Source: Cranoglanis bouderius | Taxonomy: Eukaryota; Chordata; Actinopteri; Siluriformes; Cranoglanididae | Reading direction: 5' to 3' | NCBI GenBank assembly: GCA_023630585.1 | Contig: CM042551.1 | Span: 5,018,501-5,082,500 of the forward strand | DNA length: 64,000 bases | Shown: positions 22,876-64,000 of the stretch, one piece after another | Position numbering within the stretch: the stretch's first letter is position 1 | How the letters are laid out: every line of letters begins with the position of its first letter | The notes under the pieces: generated by a model | What the model saw: only the letters and a program-made list of their open reading frames with translations | Database searches by the model: none | What the model was told of the DNA's origin: nothing | Position numbers and translations under genes: made by a program

Positions 22876-23860
22876 AAGTCTTCTTTCAAAGTCCTGATTT
22901 GCCAAAAAGAAACCTTCTTTTTACTTCATATTAAATTGATATTGCTAGGGTGAGCTCTTATACAATCATCTTCAATATCCTGTGCAGATGTGATTACCTT
23001 TGAAACATACCCCCCCACCCAAAAAAATCATTTAGCAAGAACCCACACCACTGTACACATAAGCTTTTTATTACGCCTACTCAACATGATTTGTCATTGA
23101 CCCTTTGCCTTGTAGCCTGTGTATCTTGACTAACAGCCATTTCCTGTAAAGAGCTGCATTTTGAATGCTTTCACAGTTGATCCATCCCTGCAGAGGGGCG
23201 AATGCGGGTGTGTGTGGGCTGCAAAATGAGGGAATAAAAGGAGGGATTGTGGGATTGGATGGGTCTCATGTCCCATGTGTCTTCTACAATGGTTTCCATA
23301 GCTCTCCCATAGCCTTGTCACCAGCACCCCCCCCCCGCCCCCCTCCCCAGAGAGATCCAGATTCATTCTTAATGGCCTCTTGACCCATCTTAAGAGTACT
23401 TCCTAGCCTGGGTTACAGTGATGTTATCTCTCAATCAGAATGTTCTCAATTAGAGAAGCATCTTGTAAGTATCTTGTTAGCTCAAATGTTTCAACTGAAA
23501 CTGCAGGATTTTGATAGCAGGGTTTTGAAAGCTGGTGCATTCTATAGGGGAAAAAAATAGACTCTTTCTACATTAAAACCACAGGCACACTAGAAATTTG
23601 CATTTGAGACCGCATTGGGACTAAAAACTTAGCAGCACAATAGTCCTCTTTTTTGTACCACCTTAACTTGAAGTTTGAGAGTTGATTCTGTTTTTGCCAA
23701 CTTTGCGAATGCAAATTAACTTTCTTATATTAAAATAGGGTTCTAAAAATAAAACTTCATGTTAAAACTTTATTGTTAAAATAAAACAAATCTAACATGA
23801 AGACACTGTGTAAGTTAGCAAGGAAGCATATAGTAAACTTAAAAACAAACAAACAAACAC
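22876..23860. other. Intergenic DNA, no gene seen
   Basis: Contains a poly-C tract near 23330-23345. The open frames 23130-23383 on both strands cross it and show no domain. Confidence 0.4.
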
Positions 23861-23864
23861 AAAA

Positions 23865-24626
23865 TTACAATATAGTCATACCATCTAATCCCCCTTGTGC
23901 CGCCAAAACAGCTCTGACCCATTTAGGCATGGACTCCACGAGACCTCTGGAGGTGTGCTGTGGTATCTGGCACAAAGACATTAGCGGCAGATCCTTTAAG
24001 TCCTGTAAATTGTGAGGAGGGGCATCCATGGATTGGACTTGTTTGTCCAGCACATCCCACAGATGCTTGATCAGACTGAGATCTGGGGAATTTGGAGGCC
24101 AAGACAATACCTTGAACTCTTTGTCATGTTCCTCAAACCATTCCTGAACAATTTTTGCAGTGTGGCAGGGTGCATTATCCTGCTGAAAGAGGCCACTGCC
24201 ATTATGGGAATACAGTTGCCGTGATGGGGTGTACTTGGTGTGTAACAATCCACATGAATGCCAGGACCCAAGGTTTCCCAGCAGAACTTTGCTCAGGGCA
24301 TCACACTGCCTCTGCCTGCTTGCCTTCTTCCCATAGTGCATCCTGGTACCATCTCTTCCCCTGGGAAGTGACACACACACACACACACACACGGCCATCC
24401 ACATGATGTAAAAGAAAACATCAGACCAGGCCACCTTCTTCCATTGACGAAGACAGTGTCGCTGGTTCACTGGTTGTCCTTCCTTGGACCACTTTTGGTA
24501 GGCACTAACCACTGCATACTGAGAACACCCCACTAGACCTGTCATTTTGGAGACGCTCTGACCCAGTCGTCTAGCCATCACAATTTAGCTCTCGTCAAAG
24601 TCGCTCAGATCTTTACGCTTGCCCAT
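23865..24626 (-). pseudogene. Tc1/mariner transposase pseudogene with in-frame (CA)n
   Basis: Start MGKRKDLSDFDES (ATG at 24626), then a TAA stop, then MARRLGQSVSKM with a helix-turn-helix and KVAWSD. FQQDNAPCHTAKIVQEWFEE holds the second Asp; 36 residues later the expected Glu of NPIEHLW is Lys (SLIKHLW), so the triad is broken. A (CA)n run at 24371-24392 has expanded inside the coding region, giving VCVCVCV. Ends near AVLAAQGG at 23865-23900. The D-to-E spacing fits a DD36E group rather than classic DD34E Tc1. Confidence 0.88.
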
Positions 24627-24762
24627 TTTTCCTGCTTCCAACACATCAACTTTGAGAACTGACTATTCACGTGCTGCCGAATATAACCCACCTTGAGAGG
24701 TGCCACTGTAATGAGATAATCAATGTTATTTCACCTGTCAGTGGTTTTAATGTTATTTAATG
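23865..24762 (-). mobile_element. Tc1/mariner DD36E-type element, decayed
   Basis: The transposase relic reads on the minus strand and the right end holds tcacctgtcagtggttttaa (24737-24756), which I recall as the terminal repeat of this transposon group. The left terminal repeat was not recognised, so the left boundary is that of the coding remnant. Confidence 0.7.
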
Positions 24763-25660
24763 TTCAAATATGTAAAATCTCATCCTAAGACACTGCTAAT
24801 AGTAGCACTTCCTCCATTTTGGATCTTCAGCACTGCAGTATGAAGGACCAAAACTTCAGAAATCAATGCAGCCAAAGCATTTGCGCAACTGGTCAATGAT
24901 GCAAATGTCATTTTTCAAAATTCACCAAGTTGAACTTGGAGAAGGTTTTATTTATTAATTTTTTTTTTTTTTTTTAATTTTTTTTTTTACATTGGAAGAT
25001 ACAAAACCACTGATGGCTGTTAATTCCTTCGCAGTACATGTAATACTAAATGTACCCTAGCTAGGAAAATTTCACTGGTGGTGGCATTAAGTTTTGTTGT
25101 TTATTTGATTATGTACATTTTAGTTTTACCCAAGTCAATATGATCATGATGACTTGCACACTGTAACTCTGTGACACATAAACATGTTATTCTGAGAATA
25201 TATAAACATGTTATTCTGAGAATACCTTGTTGTGTGAAGAAGTGCTAAGAAGCCGCCCTCCTATTTAGTTTGGTCTTATTTATCTTATTGCCCATAAAGC
25301 TCTCTTCCTATGCTTAGGAAATGGTTTTCCTGACACAATGGGGTGATAACATTTGGGTTTGTACCCGATAGATATTTGTATTTAAGCTGTGTCTTTTTAG
25401 AGACACGTCAGACCAGACCTGACCAGACCTGACCAAACCTGACCAGATACTAAACATACTCAGAGACATATCACTTTCTGGTGTTTATTTCTGTTGTTTT
25501 GTTTGTACACACTTAATAAATCTCCTATACTTCTACAACCTGGCTCCTGGCTGGTCTCCTGGTCCTGATTCTGACTTCTGAAAGATTTATAACAAGGGTG
25601 CTTTTTCAGAAGACACTATTTTTCCTCCCATTTTTCTGTAGTCACTGCATTCCAGCATCA
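24763..25660. other. Intergenic DNA, no gene seen
   Basis: Poly-T at 24959-24990; a 33-bp near-perfect direct duplication (aacatgttattctgagaata) at 25182-25226; a short tandem of accagacctg at 25411-25445. Confidence 0.5.
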
Positions 25661-25849
25661 AAGATGGAGGATCAACACTGATCTGTAAACAAAACAACAG
25701 TGTTAGCAATGCATCAGGAAGCAGGACTATTTCTAGTTTCATGGGAAACAAACTTTATTTCTCTCACTCAAAGAATCTAAAGACAACAGAAATCTCATTC
25801 TGGCAGCAGGATGTCTCCTTGATGATACTTGAAAAACAAAATCATATTG

Positions 25850-26528
25850 TGATGTCATGTGAATTGCCAACACATATGCGTATGCATTCTGCTCTCCGGG
25901 CCGGCCTGGTCCATCCTGGTGCCCTGCTTCTGGAGTTCTCGTCGCTTGGAGGCCACCGGCTGTTGCTGAGGATGGCCCCATATGGACAGCCTGGGGACAC
26001 ACTTGGAAGCTGTGAAGATGACATTGGACTACAACTGATGCGGGCAGTTTTGGTGCGGTGTCTTGGGACTGTGGTTGTGGTGATAGTTTTGGGACTGCAA
26101 TTGCCACAAACAATTGCACAGACTTTGCGTTCGGGTCTCCATCGGTGAACAATTCATGACTTCAGTGGAATAGATTTCATGTTGAGACTGTGGTGAATTT
26201 CCTGATTACACAGTTGCACTTTTTGTTTTATCATGTAGCACATAGTTATAGAAGGGAATTATTTATAATTGCACTATCCGTTGTCACCCAGATGAGGATG
26301 GGTTCCCTTTTGAGTCTCAAGGTTCCTCTCAAGGTTTCTTCTTCGTATCATCTCAGGGAGTTTTTCCTTGCCACCGTCGCCTCTGGCTTGCTCATTAGCG
26401 ATAAAATGATCAATTTAAAATTTACATCCGAAATTTATATATTTCTGTAAAGCTGCTCTGTGACAATGTCCATTGTTAAAAGCGCTATACAAATAAAACT
26501 GAATTGAATTGAATTGAATTGAATTGAA
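25850..26528 (+). mobile_element. LINE (L2/CR1-like) 3' end with (TTGAA)n tail
   Basis: Ends tgtaaagctgctctgtgaca, then gttaaaagcgctatacaaat and aaaactgaattgaattg..., the standard 3' tail of a common teleost non-LTR retrotransposon. Upstream includes gggtctccatcggtgaacaa and ctcagggagtttttccttgc, also typical of its 3' UTR. No reverse transcriptase domain is present; 5'-truncated. The 135-codon open frames at 25739-26152 lie in this UTR and are not genes. Left edge approximate. Confidence 0.75.
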
Positions 26529-26635
26529 TGAAGCTTAGAATTTTGGAAAAGGAAATTAAATCACCCATTATAACCCATGGGATATGGTTAAAGACAAAAT
26601 AAACACTAGTCAGGTTAATGAACTCTCAGAATATC

Positions 26636-26895
26636 AGGGTAGCGTTGCTTACTCACAGCTTCAGGGTCCCTGATTCAATCCTGAGCTTGGGTTATTGTCC
26701 GCGTGGGCTTTGTCTGGGTTCTCCGGTTTCCTGCCAGAAAACATGCTACTCTAAATTGCCTCTAGGTATGAATGAGTGTGAATGTGTGTGTGACACACTG
26801 TGATGGAATGGCATCCCATGCAGAGTGTGTTTTCATCTTGAGCCCGATGTTCCTGGGATAGGATCCACCACAACCGTGAAAGTTGAAGGAATGTA
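26636..26895 (+). mobile_element. V-SINE-like retroposon copy
   Basis: tRNA-like head with B-box-like ggtccctgattcaatcctga, then gcgtgggctttgtctgggtt, tactctaaattgcctctagg, gaatggcatcccatgcagag and a tail ending gttgaaggaatg. Same family as 5405/6759, 31095-31310 and 55035-55215. Confidence 0.75.
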
Positions 26896-27164
26896 AACTG
26901 TCAACATGCTCACAGCACAAAGGATATCTCTGTCATTTTTGATTATTTGTAATAACTACATGCTTAGAAGCAGGGTTTCTCAAGGATATTTGGCATAGTT
27001 AAGGGTTCTTAGCTTTCTAAAATGATTTTAATTTGAACCCTCTCTAATAAGGAAACACAGTATTGTTTTCAGTATTGAGTGTTTGAATGCCTCTGGATGG
27101 ACACTGTGTTGTGTCCTTTAGCAATGTGATAAGTAAGGAATAAATGACTTAATGGCATGCTATA

Positions 27165-27560
27165 ATAGAAAAACAATCAACAACATAGTGGTGTGATGCA
27201 GTCTGATGCAAAACAGAGTTATTGTTACCAACCTGAGGTTGGGTAATATTTTCCTATAACAACTCATCCAGGTATTTATCCCGATGATAGATTTGTATTT
27301 ATTAATGAATGACATAATACTTTTTTATGCATTTATAGTTCCATTTAATGTTACGGAATGTTCATTAATGTTCATATATTACTTCCTTACATTATAGCAG
27401 CTATAAACAGTCATTCCCTCACCAGCCTCTCTTTTTTCCTCTCTCTTGAACTTGATAATACAAAAATACACAGCCTGTCATGTTGTCAAGGAACGACAAA
27501 GTGTAAACTCCTCTGTCCTGAAGACTTTCCTGTGGTGGAAAAGTTAATTTAATGCTATAG
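27165..27560. repeat. Interspersed family A copy, two arms in opposite orientation
   Basis: 27185-27290 (gtggtgtgatgcagtctgat... ttcctataacaactcatcc) is plus, while 27385-27560 reversed reads gagaggctggtgagggaatgactg, the minus form. The two ends of the family are arranged face to face, as in a composite or rearranged copy. Confidence 0.45.
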
Positions 27561-27562
27561 AA

Positions 27563-28499
27563 ACGATAACGTATTAGATCAAGTGCATTAATACTGTTGA
27601 TTAGTATAACGGTAAGGTTAAAACTGGTTAATACACAATATACAGCACTAATCTTTACTTACAGGACAAGCGCGTTCTCTTCTCTTTTCTCTCGGGATTC
27701 TCAAGTCTAGAAGGCGAGACTTTCTCATCTCTCTTCTCGGTGTAGCTTCAATATCCCAGCGCTGATCTAAACTGTCCTGCAGTTATACCTCCTTCCATGA
27801 TGAGAGGCTAAAAGAGGAGTGTGTGTAATCCTACTATCCACAGTGCTGCCATTCCATGTATGGATAAGGGCTCATTTATCTGGGTAACTAACCCGGTCTG
27901 CTGTCCATCATGAAGGATGCCTTTTAGTGATAACAATGTCATGCTCCTGTTGCAGCAAGTGCAGAGACACAGCGAGTAAGAGAAATGGAGTGATGGGATA
28001 GATAACCTCCCTGCTCTCCTGCCGTCTTCTCACCATTCCACCATTCCAGGATTCCCTGCTCCGAACGACCAGAGGGGTTAAAGTTCAGCCTCATTTATAG
28101 CAAGGAAGTTCAAGGAGCAGGGACACCATGTCAAGGTCTTATATCATTTCGTTTTTATTGATCCCTGAGGGAAATTGTTTTGTCACTACAGACATTGCAC
28201 ATGATATTGCAGACACCATTTATCATATATTTGCTAAATATATCAGATCAAAAATATAAAACAGTAAATGAGGAACGTGCAAAACTTTGGACACTCCTTC
28301 AGTTGATACACTAGTGTTGTTTATGTTTCATTCTAAAGTCCCAGTAACCAATAAAGAGATATAGTATTCTGTGTTGTAGGCTGTTCTATTACATTCTGCA
28401 GTTTATTGCAGTATACCTCAGTTGCATAAGAGCTAGGACAATAAAGATCATCATCATCATCATCATCATCTAGACACATCATGGCTGATGGATTTACAA
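27563..28499. other. Upstream region of col5a3 with two retroposon ends
   Basis: 28150-28200 (tttttattgatccctgaggg) is the reversed 3' end of a fish retroposon. 28380-28470 ends acaataaagatcatcatc, a plus-strand tail with (ATC)n at 28449-28470. The rest appears unique and could include regulatory DNA for col5a3, but nothing specific is visible. Confidence 0.45.
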
Positions 28500-28829
28500 G
28501 CACTAAGTTATTGTTAGGGCGTCAGGATGCAATATGACTCTCTTCTCATCCTAAGTCTCCGTGGGAGGGGAGATGAGAGAGGAGGGAAAGTTTTGGGGAG
28601 GGAGCGCACAAGTGCGCATCAGAGAGAGAGAGAGAGAGAGGAAACTGGATGCAGAGGGACACAGTGCAGCTAGGACACTTCGGGAACGAGGACACCTCTA
28701 CACTGGACACTCCGTCTTCACCTCTGCACCGGGCTTCACCGTAACTTTGCCCTGTCTTTTTTTCCCCCACCGCCGCATGGCTTCAGTGTAATCACCGCGT
28801 CTTCTGCCCGGAACTCTGCACTGTTTAAC
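28500..28829 (+). promoter_or_regulatory. Presumed col5a3 5' UTR/proximal promoter with a short upstream ORF
   Basis: The 330 bp before the collagen start codon are richer in purine runs and GC than the flanks and include (GA)n at 28621-28641. A four-codon upstream ORF (ATG GCT TCA GTG TAA, 28777-28791) ends 38 bp before the main ATG. Its ATG context, ccgccgcATGG, is much closer to Kozak consensus than the main one (tttaacATGa). The transcription start is not visible, so whether the uORF is in the mRNA is inferred. Confidence 0.4.
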
Positions 28830-63643
<34,814 letters not shown>

Positions 63644-63778
63644 GTGAGCAAACCTCCAAAAATTTTTCACTGTCAGGGGAGAACAACGAGAGAACGTTGA
63701 GAAAGATGAAGAAGTGTTCCACACCTATACTGAGCCAAAATTTTTTGTTTGTGTGTGTGTGTGTGTGTGTGTTTATAC

Positions 63779-63826
<48 letters not shown>

Positions 63827-64000
63827 TGCTGAGTCACTGACTGACTCATTCCCCACACCCCCGTGATGATTCAACCAGAATAAAGTTCACAGTATGGGAG
63901 AAAACTGTGAGAAAAATCTGAAATATCCAGTCATTAAAAAAACATTATATTAAAATATTAATATTAATTGAATTCCGAATAGATGGATTATGTTCATTAA
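63644..64000. other. col5a3 intron 11, (TG)n runs and window edge
   Basis: TG runs at 63749-63771 and 63780-63821. No further collagen exon found before the window ends. Confidence 0.6.

Noticed and set aside
25739..26152. 135- and 137-codon ORFs on opposite strands
   Set aside because: They fall in the 3' UTR-like body of a LINE, ending in the standard (TTGAA)n tail; no reverse transcriptase motif.

Overview
This is a teleost genome window, AT-rich and full of (CA)n, (TA)n and (CT)n microsatellites, tRNA-derived SINEs, Tc1/mariner DNA transposons and MITEs. Introns have GT/AG ends. Several repeat families resemble ones I recall from catfish and related otophysan fishes, so a siluriform is my best guess; this is inference from memory, not a search.

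Two real genes are visible, both cut by the window and divergent (head to head). On the minus strand, 4810-4705 is the first coding exon of an RDH8-type retinol dehydrogenase (Rossmann TGxxxGIG motif, 35 codons plus one base, then a GT donor); its remaining exons must lie left of base 1. On the plus strand, 28830-63643 holds the first 11 coding exons (1,557 nt, 519 codons, all splice phases compatible) of a fibrillar procollagen alpha chain of the V/XI class, best matched to col5a3. It has a signal peptide, a four-cysteine TSPN/LamG-like N-propeptide domain, a very lysine-rich variable region, a Tyr/Glu-rich segment, and the first Gly-X-Y triplets. The gene runs off the right edge. The rdh8/col5a3 head-to-head arrangement is the same as in human 19p13.2, which supports both identifications.

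Layout: 1-4704 rdh8 intron 1, with an LTR-like block (482-2006) and a degenerate ~22-bp AT-rich array (2720-4075). 4811-28829 is the 24-kb intergenic space, made of Tc1/mariner copies (5491-6756, 14305-15805, ~18735-19307, 23865-24762), MITEs (7473-7697, 9375-9572, 10897-11614), SINEs, a LINE 3' end (25850-26528) and microsatellites, with no convincing third gene. 28909-44037 is the 15-kb first intron of col5a3, beginning with a G-run-rich tract and ending with a hAT-like MITE about 50 bp before exon 2. Intron 4 (45847-54079) holds an uninterrupted Tc1 transposon with intact DD34E residues (46227-47848) and a DD35E Tc1 pseudo-element (49623-51191) that landed inside an older mariner relic. Intron 5 holds a 38-copy 17-bp minisatellite (55689-56332). 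Intron 8 has a short telomere-like tract and ends in a (CT)n tract that serves as the polypyrimidine tract of exon 9.

I see no operon, CRISPR array, rRNA or functional tRNA gene. The most notable items are the possibly functional Tc1 transposon, the nested transposons, the minisatellite with a higher-order 102-bp period and three open frames, the short upstream ORF in a strong Kozak context before the col5a3 start, and several undefined degenerate tandem arrays.
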